A DNA stretch of 15,605 nt, from the NCBI GenBank assembly GCA_030620065.1, contig JAUXFJ010000008.1:1-15605 (forward strand). The letters are read 5' to 3'. This document shows, piece by piece, positions 1-6,860 of this stretch. Below the pieces are notes generated by a model. That model had not been told where the DNA came from. It worked only from the letters and a program-made list of their open reading frames with translations, and made no database searches. A program made the position numbers and the translations under genes. Source of the DNA: Anaerolineaceae bacterium. GTDB lineage: Bacteria > Chloroflexota > Anaerolineae > Anaerolineales > Anaerolineaceae. Position 1 is the first letter of the stretch; each line of letters begins with the position of its first letter.

Positions 1-399
1 GGTGATGTCCAACTTTCTCTTGTGCAGACGATACCGCCAACAGGTGGCGTTATTGTAACGACACCCCAGCAAGTCTCTTTTGACGATGCTTTTAGAGCAG
101 TTTCGATGTTCCAAAAGTTGGAAGTTCCTGTATTGGGCATTGTGGAAAATATGTCTTACTTGGAATTGGCAGATGGCAGCTATCTTAATGTGTTTGGTGA
201 AGGGGGTGGTACCCAACTAGCCGCCATTTCTGGAACAAAACTATTAGGTGCAGTTCCGCTAGAAGCGAACATCCGTTTGGGCGGCGATGAAGGAAAACCT
301 ATCATTTTACTGGATCCTGCATCTAAAGCAGCGCAAACCTTAAAAGGGATTGCACAGTCAATTGCCGCAGAGATCAGTATGCGAGCCATGCAGCAATAG
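1..399 (+). CDS. mrp: Mrp/NBP35-family P-loop ATPase, C-terminal part (5' end outside window)
   Basis: This is the last 132 codons of an Mrp-type (ApbC/NBP35) ATPase, a family of cytosolic dimeric ATPases implicated in carrying Fe-S clusters. The frame is open to the left edge. The first visible residues, GDVQLSLVQT, match the family's conserved GTGDVQL segment, so the GTG at 22 is an internal codon and not the start. Further family signatures are VIVTTPQQV, GIVENMSY, the FGEGGG loop, GAVPLE and GGDEGKPI. The Walker A motif lies off the window. The usual C-x-x-C between NMSY and FGEGGG is missing, and the visible part has no cysteine at all; I recall cysteine-less Mrp variants in cyanobacteria and Chloroflexota. 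The ricT gene follows after 24 bases. The family call is firm; a role as an Fe-S carrier is uncertain for this variant. Confidence 0.9.
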   Translation, partial: GDVQLSLVQTIPPTGGVIVTTPQQVSFDDAFRAVSMFQKLEVPVLGIVENMSYLELADGSYLNVFGEGGGTQLAAISGTKLLGAVPLEANIRLGGDEGKPIILLDPASKAAQTLKGIAQSIAAEISMRAMQQ

Positions 400-410
400 G
401 TCACGCGTGA

Positions 411-416
411 TATAAT
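411..416 (+). promoter_or_regulatory. candidate -10 box giving a leaderless ricT mRNA
   Basis: A perfect TATAAT lies seven bases before the ricT ATG in the mrp-ricT gap. No Shine-Dalgarno sequence is visible before this ATG, and a transcript started about seven bases downstream would begin at the start codon itself. I see no good -35 box, so this could be chance in an AT-rich gap with ricT simply read through from mrp. Confidence 0.3.
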
Positions 417-423
417 CAAAATT

Positions 424-1410
424 ATGAGCGAATCAAACGTTGTTGGCGTCCGGTTTGAAGAGGTTGGTAAAGTTTATTATTTTGATGCTTCTCAGTATCC
501 CGAGCTTGGGATTGATGATACTGTTATTGTAGACACGCGTCGCGGAAAGCAACTCGCGAAAATAGTAAAAACAAACATTAAGTCGGCAAAACTGGGTCAA
601 GGGGAAATAAAGCCGGTTGAAAGACCTGCTTCACCGCGAGATCTCTTGTTAAGACAAATGCTAGCAGATAAGGAGCAGGAAGCAGTACAGATTGCAAGAG
701 AAACTGCAAAGACAGCTGGTTATCAAGGTATAAAAATAGTATCAGCCGAATATTCGTTTGATGAGTCGCGTTTATTGATTATGCTTAATATCGAAGCTGA
801 TCCGAAATTCAATATCAAACATTTTCACCATGAATTATCACGGAAGATTAAAAATGTAAGGATAGAATTGCGGAAGATTGGACCGCGCGATGTTGCGAAG
901 GCATTTGGGGGAATGGGAGCATGCGGTCTTGAGACGCGTTGTTGTTCAAAATATATGACAGAATTTACTTCTATCTCCATCCGAATGGCGAAAACCCAGA
1001 ATATTTCCTTGACGCCTTCTGAAATTACGGGGATGTGTGGGCGACTGAGATGCTGCCTGCTTTTTGAATATGAATATTATGCTGAAGCCAGGAAAAATCT
1101 TCCGAAACGGAAAAAGATGGTCCAAACACCAGCCGGTGAGGGGAAGGTTATTCAGGTCTTACCTCTAAGTCAGTCAATCATTGTGAACATTCCTGAAATT
1201 GGTCCTCGAAAATTCAGCAAGGACGAATTGGAAAAGGCCGAAATGGACGCACAAGGTTTAGTTGACGAAGAAAAAGCGAATGAAAAGGCTGAACTCGAGA
1301 GTAAGCGAGAATCTAGCAAAGCCTCTAAAGTCGAGCAAACACAGAAAAATAACAGAGATCAGAATAAAAAACACTCTCAACGCAGCCGGCGCAGCAGAAG
1401 AAGGAAATGA
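424..1410 (+). CDS. ricT: PSP1-domain protein RicT (YaaT-like) with a basic C-terminal tail
   Basis: This 328-residue protein belongs to the PSP1 C-terminal-domain family. Its Bacillus member RicT (YaaT) works with RicA and RicF as an Fe-S-containing complex needed for RNase Y-dependent mRNA maturation. The family core is clear: a central segment (about 61-165), then GGMGACG with Cys167, Cys173 and Cys174, the SIRMAKTQNISL stretch, and GMCGRLRCCL with Cys205, Cys210 and Cys211. These are the conserved cysteines of the family. Residues from about 268 to 328 form a charged, low-complexity tail ending in SRRSRRRK, which looks disordered and able to bind RNA. The start is the ATG at 424, with no obvious SD. 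The stop overlaps the next start as ATGA. No ricA/ricF homologue lies in the window, so the exact partners are unknown. Confidence 0.9.
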   Translation: MSESNVVGVRFEEVGKVYYFDASQYPELGIDDTVIVDTRRGKQLAKIVKTNIKSAKLGQGEIKPVERPASPRDLLLRQMLADKEQEAVQIARETAKTAGYQGIKIVSAEYSFDESRLLIMLNIEADPKFNIKHFHHELSRKIKNVRIELRKIGPRDVAKAFGGMGACGLETRCCSKYMTEFTSISIRMAKTQNISLTPSEITGMCGRLRCCLLFEYEYYAEARKNLPKRKKMVQTPAGEGKVIQVLPLSQSIIVNIPEIGPRKFSKDELEKAEMDAQGLVDEEKANEKAELESKRESSKASKVEQTQKNNRDQNKKHSQRSRRSRRRK

Positions 1411-2129
1411 CAGAGAATCTGGAAGACTGGACAAACAATAAAAAGATTCTGATCATCTTGGCTCATCCAGATGACCCAGAATTTTTTTTAGGTGGAACGA
1501 TCGCAAGGTGGATAAAAAAAGGGCACAAAGTTAGCTACTGCCTGCTCACAAAAGGTGACAAAGGATCAAAAGACCCCTTGCTTTCTCCTGAAGAGATTGC
1601 TGAGATAAGGGTTAAAGAACAAAATCAAGCCGCAGCTTGCTTAGGTGTTGAATCTGTGCAATTTCTTGACTACCCCGATGGTTATCTTATACCAAATTTG
1701 GAAACTCGTAAGGAGGTTGTTCGGATCATACGAAAAAGCAAACCTGATATTCTTGTGACCTGTGACCCCTCGAATATTTTTGCTAACCAACGATATATAA
1801 ATCATCCAGATCATCGTGCAGCTGGACAGGTCGTTATTGATGCGGTATTCCCTGCTGCAGGAAATGTTCTTTTCTTTCCTGAGCTTGCCGATGAGGGCTT
1901 GGCGCCTCATTCCGTTGAAGAGGTATGGATGAGCCTGACAAGTGAACCAGATATCTGTTTGGATGTGTATTCTGAATGGCAAGCACGATTTGAAGCTCTG
2001 AAGGAACACGCTTCTCAGATTGGCGACCCAAAAGCATTTGAGATCCGTATGCAGGAGCGGCTTGAAAAAGATGAAAACGGGCAGATCAGATACGAAGAAA
2101 AATTCCGCAGGATAGTTTTTAGGAGATAG
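1407..2129 (+). CDS. PIG-L (LmbE-like) family deacetylase
   Basis: This 240-residue zinc-dependent N-deacetylase belongs to the PIG-L/LmbE family, which removes acetyl groups from N-acetylglucosamine-type conjugates and includes MshB, BshB and Mca. The metal-binding motif AHPDDPE is at 19-25. The second conserved histidine motif, HPDHRAAG, is at 133-140. There is no signal peptide or membrane segment, so it is cytosolic. Its ATG overlaps the ricT stop in ATGA, which implies translational coupling, and only two bases separate it from the M20 amidohydrolase downstream. The substrate cannot be read from sequence. The neighbouring M20 enzyme suggests sequential removal of N-acyl groups from one compound, but that is inference. 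Confidence 0.9.
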   Translation: MTENLEDWTNNKKILIILAHPDDPEFFLGGTIARWIKKGHKVSYCLLTKGDKGSKDPLLSPEEIAEIRVKEQNQAAACLGVESVQFLDYPDGYLIPNLETRKEVVRIIRKSKPDILVTCDPSNIFANQRYINHPDHRAAGQVVIDAVFPAAGNVLFFPELADEGLAPHSVEEVWMSLTSEPDICLDVYSEWQARFEALKEHASQIGDPKAFEIRMQERLEKDENGQIRYEEKFRRIVFRR

Positions 2130-2131
2130 GC

Positions 2132-3310
2132 ATGGATTTATTGGCTGAAGCGAGGTCATTATTCACATACACCCAGTCTTTCCGACGTGATTTTCACCGC
2201 CATCCGGAAATCGGTTTTGAAGAGACACGTACGGCAGGTATCGTCGCGGGAGAATTGAAGGAACTAGGGTTAGACGTAAAAACAGGAGTTGGCAAGACTG
2301 GTGTTGTTGGTCTCCTTAAGGGCACAAAAGATAAACCTGTGCTTCTCTTAAGGTTTGATATGGATGCATTACCAATAGTCGAGGAAACCGATGCTGAATA
2401 TGCTTCACGAAACCATGGAAAAATGCATGCCTGTGGGCATGACAGCCATACTGCGGTTGGTTTGACATTAGCAAAAATCTTGTCTGCACATCTGGAAGAA
2501 CTGCCTGGTGTTGTTAAGTTTGTATTTCAACCAGCAGAAGAGGGGCAGGGGGGCGCTGCGGCAATGATCAAGGATGGTGTACTGAGGGACCCTGTGCCGG
2601 ATTATGCAATGGCTATGCACGTTTGGAATGAAAAACCCGTTGGTTGGTTTGGGATCAGCGATGGGCCAGTAATGGCGGGGGCAGATATTTTTAATTTCAA
2701 GATAGTTGGCAAAGGAGGGCATGGCGCAGTACCTCATCTTGCCGTTGACCCAGTGCTGGCATCTGCTCAAATCATCACTGCTCTGCAAGGTATCATATCC
2801 AGGAATGTAGCCCCACTTGAAAGCGCGGTAGTCAGTGTGACGCATGTCGAAGGTGGAAATGCTTTCAATATTATTCCCCCTTATGTGAACGCTGAAGGGA
2901 CAATTCGTACTTTTACTCCTCAAGTTCACGAAAGAGTTGTTAAGCGTTTTAAAGAAACCGTTGAAGGTGTTGCTCAGGCGATGGGTTGCAAAGCAGAGAT
3001 CAACATAAAGGAAATCACCTTTCCGGTTATCAATGATAAAAAACTATCAGTACTGATTGAGAGTTTGGCAAGGACAATGCTGACTGGGGCTGTGGTTGAA
3101 ACTTCTTTCAGAACAATGGGCTCAGAGGATATGTCTTTTTTGATGCAGGATATCCCTGGGTGCTTTGTATTTATCGGTTCAGCAAATCAAGAAAAAGGAT
3201 TTACTTATGGGCACCATCATCCGAAATTCGATATTGATGAGGCCTGTCTACCCGAGGCAATCGCTTTATTAGCGCAAGGGAGTATTGATATCCTGAATCA
3301 AACAGTTTGA
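2132..3310 (+). CDS. M20-family metal-dependent amidohydrolase (N-acyl-amino acid/hippurate hydrolase type)
   Basis: This 392-residue enzyme is of the M20D type (IAA-amino acid hydrolase, hippuricase, N-acetyl-diaminopimelate deacetylase). It should hydrolyse an N-acyl bond of an amino acid or small peptide. Diagnostic motifs, in order, are RRDFHRHPEIGFEE (18-31), RFDMDALP (74-81), HACGHDSHT (99-107, with metal ligands Cys101 and His103), QPAEEGQGG (133-141, catalytic Glu), His163 in MHVWN, the dimerisation-domain GGHGAVPH (195-202) and the C-terminal GHHHP (360-364). The length is normal for the family. The ATG is preceded by AGGAG at 2121-2125, six bases away and inside the end of the PIG-L gene, which fixes the start. 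It is the last gene of the plus-strand operon, and the convergent gene's stop lies only four bases further on. The substrate is unknown. Confidence 0.92.
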   Translation: MDLLAEARSLFTYTQSFRRDFHRHPEIGFEETRTAGIVAGELKELGLDVKTGVGKTGVVGLLKGTKDKPVLLLRFDMDALPIVEETDAEYASRNHGKMHACGHDSHTAVGLTLAKILSAHLEELPGVVKFVFQPAEEGQGGAAAMIKDGVLRDPVPDYAMAMHVWNEKPVGWFGISDGPVMAGADIFNFKIVGKGGHGAVPHLAVDPVLASAQIITALQGIISRNVAPLESAVVSVTHVEGGNAFNIIPPYVNAEGTIRTFTPQVHERVVKRFKETVEGVAQAMGCKAEINIKEITFPVINDKKLSVLIESLARTMLTGAVVETSFRTMGSEDMSFLMQDIPGCFVFIGSANQEKGFTYGHHHPKFDIDEACLPEAIALLAQGSIDILNQTV

Positions 3311-3314
3311 GGTA

Positions 3315-4403
3315 TTATAAGGAATTGATCACAAATTCAGCAACCAATTGAGCACCATTGGTTGCTTCATGTTTTAACGGGCTTGTGTTTATTATTGAAT
3401 CTAAGGAAAGCAGCCATTTGCCTGAATGAAAATCCTCTTGTGACAGTGGTATTCCATTCATTTCGTCGATAATAAAATCTTCAATAATGGGGGCTTCACG
3501 AAAGTGTTCTCGATTAACAAAGCCAAAAGGCTTTCTTGCATGATAAGTTTCACTAACAGTAGAATAACCAGCTTTACCAATTACGGCATCAGCGGCATAA
3601 ACAAGATCAGGATGATAGAATTTTGAATGATATGGCAGGTGAATGGTATTGCCTGAAATCTTGATCGTATCGCTGCTACCCGGAATGACGAAAACGAAGC
3701 GGGGATGGTTCTTGAAAGCTCCCAACAAGGAAAGTTTTTCTTTGACACCACCCATGGTGATCAACACCATCTTCTGTGTGCCTGAGATGTGCATTTCGTG
3801 ACGAATGACTTCACGAGGTGTTCTAGGCGCCCTGCTGATTGGGGGAACGCTGAAGCTGGCTAGAGGGTCGGGATTGCAGACCGGAATTGCCTGGACATGA
3901 AATGTTGCTTTTTTGAAAATTGTAACAAGGATTTTAATGAGGGGTTCGAATTCTTTGGATATATTTAAGTAACCTTCATATATCCAATCCCAAGTGAAAT
4001 TCTCGATCAAAAATGAGGGCAAGCCAGCATTTTCTGCAATTTCAATACCAAGCGGTGCGATATCACAGAGAATTGCCTCACAATCCAGGGCATTGATTTC
4101 TAAAGCTAACTGATCACAGAATTGGATTGGAAGTGGATAGAAGTGATGCAATCTATCAAGGGTTTTGGGAATATCCTCTGATAGTGATGAGGTTTGAATC
4201 AAACCTACATCAGTGACTAACTCGTGGAGTCTAAATTGACCATCGAGCGAATCCTTGAAGAACCATTTTGGAACACTTGTAAAGATATGAAAATATACAT
4301 CAGGATATCCAGCGTGAAGCGCATTCATCACAGCAGAAGCGCGTGCTGCATGGCCAAGTCCGTGAGGTGAAATGAAGTAAGCTAGGTTAAATGGTTTCTT
4401 CAT
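3315..4403 (-). CDS. GT-B glycosyltransferase-like protein, related to the N-terminal domain of L-arabinokinase
   Basis: This is a 362-residue, two-domain GT-B type protein. The N-terminal motif SPHGLGHAAR (12-21) matches the G-x-GH-x-x-R signature of MurG/UGT-like transferases. The C-terminal GKAGYSTVSE (276-285), followed by a stretch with NREHFREAP, is the nucleotide-sugar-binding region. By recall, both ends look most like the GT-like N-terminal domain of plant-type L-arabinokinases, but there is no GHMP kinase domain. It is the third gene of the isomerase-prenyl synthase operon, so a prenyl-derived acceptor is possible. I chose the ATG at 4403; an in-frame TTG at 4421 would add six residues, and neither has a clear SD. 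No membrane segment or signal peptide is apparent. Donor and acceptor are unknown. Confidence 0.78.
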   Translation of the reverse strand: MKKPFNLAYFISPHGLGHAARASAVMNALHAGYPDVYFHIFTSVPKWFFKDSLDGQFRLHELVTDVGLIQTSSLSEDIPKTLDRLHHFYPLPIQFCDQLALEINALDCEAILCDIAPLGIEIAENAGLPSFLIENFTWDWIYEGYLNISKEFEPLIKILVTIFKKATFHVQAIPVCNPDPLASFSVPPISRAPRTPREVIRHEMHISGTQKMVLITMGGVKEKLSLLGAFKNHPRFVFVIPGSSDTIKISGNTIHLPYHSKFYHPDLVYAADAVIGKAGYSTVSETYHARKPFGFVNREHFREAPIIEDFIIDEMNGIPLSQEDFHSGKWLLSLDSIINTSPLKHEATNGAQLVAEFVINSL

Positions 4404-4436
4404 TCTAAGGAAAATGCTCAAATATCATTATGGGAT

Positions 4437-5453
4437 TTATTTATCTCGGGTCAGAAGTTTGTTAGTTAAGTCTTCTAGTACAGCTGCGAATTCGTTCTTG
4501 CGGGTTGTCATTAAACTCAAAGCATCCAAGGCTCTTTTTGTGAAATCATCTGCCATTTGCAGTGTGTAATCCTGTGCGCCTTCTTTTTTTAGCATCAGTG
4601 AATAATGCTCAACTTCAATTTCACTAATCGCACCTTTTAACCAGCAGTCGCAAAATTCGCCCTTTTTCATTAGTCCATATAATATCGGTAAGCTTTTCTT
4701 GTGGGAGATTAAGTCATTTTCCACCGATTTGCCGATCTTATCCGGATTACCCCAAATACCTAAGTAATCGTCAAGGATTTGAAAGGCTAACCCTAAGTTT
4801 TCGCCAAAATCTGCAGCATATCTTCTGGTTTCGGAATCATTCGACCCCAGAACTGCACCGATTTCTGTGCAAGCACTGATCAGAGCGGCGGTTTTATATT
4901 TTATCATTTCCATATATGCGTCTAATGTGATGTTATTTTCGGACTCAAAGGCAATGTCTAAATATTGACCTTGTGTGAGTTTCAATGAGGCTTTGTTAAG
5001 AATTTTAGCTGATTGGTGGGACTGTTTGAGCGAATAAACCTTTTCAAGGTTTGCCAAAGTTAATTCAGCCAAGCTGAACAGGGCGTCTCCTGTATTAATT
5101 GCTTGTGGAATACCATATTGTTTCCATAATGTAGGCCGACCGCGGCGAGTTGCGCTTTGATCCTGGATGTCATCATGGATGAGCGTATAGTTATGAAGGA
5201 TTTCAACCGCAGCAGCAGTGGGAAGCGCAGTATGCCAATTGCCACCACAGACACCTGTGCTTAGAAGCAGTAGAAGTGGACGGATGCGTTTGCCTTGGGT
5301 CTTAGGTCCAGCACCATTTCCCGTCCAGCCCATATGGTAGGTGATCATTTCAATAAAGTCTGGATAATCTGCGGAAATATGGACTGCGACAGTTTCCTTT
5401 AGGGTATTTTCAATTTCGCTACGGATTTCATTCGTCAATATTTGAGGATCCAT
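4437..5453 (-). CDS. polyprenyl diphosphate synthase, probably geranylgeranyl (short-chain) type
   Basis: This 338-residue trans-isoprenyl diphosphate synthase condenses IPP with allylic diphosphates. GKRIRPLLLLL is at 54-64. The first Asp-rich motif, DDIQD, is at 94-98 within HNYTLIHDDIQD, followed by RRGRPTLW (103-110) and GDALF (122-126). The second Asp-rich region is a shortened DDYLG (228-232), followed by GIWGNPDKIGKSVENDL. Tyr89 sits five residues before DDIQD, and there is no two-residue insertion in that motif. This pattern is known from type I (archaeal-like) GGPP synthases and argues against a bacterial FPP synthase; the exact chain length remains inference. The ATG follows directly on the isomerase stop (TAGATG), which implies translational coupling, with only a weak AAGG upstream. 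Cytosolic. Confidence 0.9.
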   Translation of the reverse strand: MDPQILTNEIRSEIENTLKETVAVHISADYPDFIEMITYHMGWTGNGAGPKTQGKRIRPLLLLLSTGVCGGNWHTALPTAAAVEILHNYTLIHDDIQDQSATRRGRPTLWKQYGIPQAINTGDALFSLAELTLANLEKVYSLKQSHQSAKILNKASLKLTQGQYLDIAFESENNITLDAYMEMIKYKTAALISACTEIGAVLGSNDSETRRYAADFGENLGLAFQILDDYLGIWGNPDKIGKSVENDLISHKKSLPILYGLMKKGEFCDCWLKGAISEIEVEHYSLMLKKEGAQDYTLQMADDFTKRALDALSLMTTRKNEFAAVLEDLTNKLLTRDK

Positions 5454-6494
5454 CTAGCGAACCTTATTATTTATTTGTATGACAGAATGATCAAAATCAT
5501 GCAAGTTTTGTTTTCCGGTTGCGAAAAGGCAAATCTGAATTTCGCGCGATAAACGCTGGATTGTTCTAAGTAAGTGATCATATTCTGTAGTCGCAGCTTG
5601 CAAGAATAGACCCGCCATACCGCCTAACTTTGCACCCATGGCAAGGCATTTGGCGATATCGAGTCCATTCCTAAGACCACCAGAGGCGAAAATCGTCACC
5701 TCTGGGGCATTTTCCTTCACATTCAGTATAGAATCAACTGTGGTGATGCCCCAATCTCGGAAAACCGCTGCAGTTTCAGCCGCATAAGGATCATCATTTC
5801 GATACATTTCAACTTGCGACCATGATGTTCCCCCTGCGCCCGCCACGTCAATTGCGGTAACGCCAATGTCGTTGAGTATGTGCGCGCATTGGGCGGAGAT
5901 GCCCCACCCAACCTCTTTGACAATTACGGGTACGGTCAATTTCGCACAGATTTTTTCAATCTTAACCAGCAAGTCTTTAAATTGGGTATCACCCTCCGGC
6001 TGGAGGGCTTCCTGTAAGGGATTGAGGTGGAGGATTAGAGCATCTGCTTCGATCATATCGACAGCTTTTTGGCAGGTATCGACACCATATCCCAGGTTTA
6101 GCTGAACAGCGCCAATATTCGCAAACAATAGAATGTCTGGTGCATATTTGCGGACCTTGAACGTGTATGCTTGCTCTGGGTCTTCTATCGCAGCACGCTG
6201 AGACCCAAGACCCATTGCTATACCAGTTTCGTGTGCGGCAGATGCCAGCTTTTGGTTTATTTCAGCTGTTTTGCTTGTTCCACCCGTCATGGAAGAGATG
6301 AGTATCGGTGACGAAATCGTCTTGCCAAATAGGTTTTGGGAAATACTTACATCATCCAGGTTAATTTCAGGCAAAGCCTGATGTATGAAGTGGATTCTTT
6401 CCAGACCGGTCGCCAATGTTGAACTGACGTCTCTTTCAAGATTAATCTGGACGTGTTCTGCTTTTCTTGTGGTTGTTGCGGTATCTTTTTTCAT
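5454..6494 (-). CDS. fni: type 2 (FMN-dependent) isopentenyl-diphosphate delta-isomerase
   Basis: This 346-residue enzyme interconverts IPP and DMAPP using reduced FMN and NADPH. Signature motifs are RKAEH (10-14), SSMTGG (67-72, flavin site), GSQR (97-100), NPLQEALQPEGD (158-169), KEVGWGIS (193-200), DVAGAGGTSW (216-225) and SGGLRNG (271-277), all in the expected order on a TIM-barrel scaffold. The length is typical. It is first in an operon with the prenyl synthase directly abutting it. The ATG at 6494 has no SD. A candidate promoter with -10 TATAAC would start the transcript about two bases upstream, so the mRNA may be essentially leaderless. This isomerase is the natural supplier of the allylic primer for the next gene's product. 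Confidence 0.95.
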   Translation of the reverse strand: MKKDTATTTRKAEHVQINLERDVSSTLATGLERIHFIHQALPEINLDDVSISQNLFGKTISSPILISSMTGGTSKTAEINQKLASAAHETGIAMGLGSQRAAIEDPEQAYTFKVRKYAPDILLFANIGAVQLNLGYGVDTCQKAVDMIEADALILHLNPLQEALQPEGDTQFKDLLVKIEKICAKLTVPVIVKEVGWGISAQCAHILNDIGVTAIDVAGAGGTSWSQVEMYRNDDPYAAETAAVFRDWGITTVDSILNVKENAPEVTIFASGGLRNGLDIAKCLAMGAKLGGMAGLFLQAATTEYDHLLRTIQRLSREIQICLFATGKQNLHDFDHSVIQINNKVR

Positions 6495-6502
6495 AATATT
6501 GT

Positions 6503-6530
6503 GTTATATATATGATTTGTAATCTGTCAG
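6503..6530 (-). promoter_or_regulatory. candidate promoter of the isomerase-prenyl synthase operon
   Basis: Read on the minus strand, a CTGACA -35 box (6530-6525), a 16-base spacer and a TATAAC -10 box (6508-6503) each match consensus in five of six positions. The predicted start is near 6496, two bases before the fni ATG. The -35 box is one arm of the palindrome at 6524-6539 shared with the acp promoter. Confidence 0.55.
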
Positions 6531-6539
6531 GCTTGACAG
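6524..6539. repeat. palindrome covering both -35 boxes of the fni/acp divergent promoter
   Basis: The sequence CTGTCAGGCTTGACAG is a perfect inverted repeat with 6-base arms and a 4-base centre. Each arm contributes a -35 hexamer, one per strand, separated by two bases. It could be a regulator's operator or may simply reflect two -35 boxes placed back to back. No regulator gene lies nearby. Confidence 0.6.
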
Positions 6540-6560
6540 TTTTATAAGGCAGGATAAAAT
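6533..6560 (+). promoter_or_regulatory. candidate sigma-70 promoter of the acyl carrier protein gene
   Basis: A perfect TTGACA (6533-6538), a 16-base spacer and TAAAAT (6555-6560) form one of the best promoter matches in the window. Transcription would start near 6567, giving a leader of about 29 bases that contains the TGGAGG ribosome site at 6584-6589. Confidence 0.65.
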
Positions 6561-6595
6561 AGTATTGTTAATAATACCAATAATGGAGGCGTTTT

Positions 6596-6835
6596 ATGTC
6601 AGATACATTAAAGTCAGTAAAAGATGTCATTATAGATGTCTTAAAAATCGATGGCAGTGATATTACAGTAGATACAAAATTCATTGAAGATCTTAAAGCC
6701 GATTCAATGGATCAATTCTTTTTGATCGATGGTTTCTGTGAGAAATTCGACATTATCATCTCCGATGAGGATGCACGGAATATCAAAACTGTAAAAGATG
6801 CTATTACTTACATTGACGAGCAATTAAAGAAATAG
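6596..6835 (+). CDS. acyl carrier protein (divergent, stand-alone)
   Basis: This 79-residue acidic protein has the size and four-helix pattern of an acyl carrier protein. The phosphopantetheine attachment site is ADSMD (35-39), with Ser37 as the modified residue; most ACPs have DSL here. Downstream, FFLIDGFCEKFDIIISDED replaces the usual helix II/III sequence (VELVMALEEEFDIEIPDED type), and a cysteine is present. TGGAGG lies six bases before the ATG, which fixes the start. It is a single-gene unit between its own strong promoter and a hairpin at 6861-6891, with no fatty acid or polyketide genes beside it. It may be a specialised ACP for lipid, lipoyl or secondary metabolite acylation, or the organism's general ACP; sequence alone does not decide. 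Confidence 0.88.
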   Translation: MSDTLKSVKDVIIDVLKIDGSDITVDTKFIEDLKADSMDQFFLIDGFCEKFDIIISDEDARNIKTVKDAITYIDEQLKK

Positions 6836-6860
6836 CTTTTAGAGTAAATAATAATCAATT

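Noticed and set aside
22..399. A complete 125-residue protein starting at GTG 22
   Set aside because: The frame is open to base 1 and GDVQL upstream of this codon is a conserved Mrp segment, so GTG 22 is internal.
1641..2159. A 172-residue minus-strand ORF across the PIG-L gene
   Set aside because: It is antisense to a gene with clear family motifs, has no ribosome site and shows no recognisable domain.
2468..2929. A 153-residue minus-strand ORF inside the M20 gene
   Set aside because: It is a shadow of the metallohydrolase reading frame, with no start signal or family resemblance.
4404..4421. TTG start adding six residues to the glycosyltransferase
   Set aside because: There is no ribosome site before the TTG, and family similarity begins after the ATG at 4403; kept only as an alternative.
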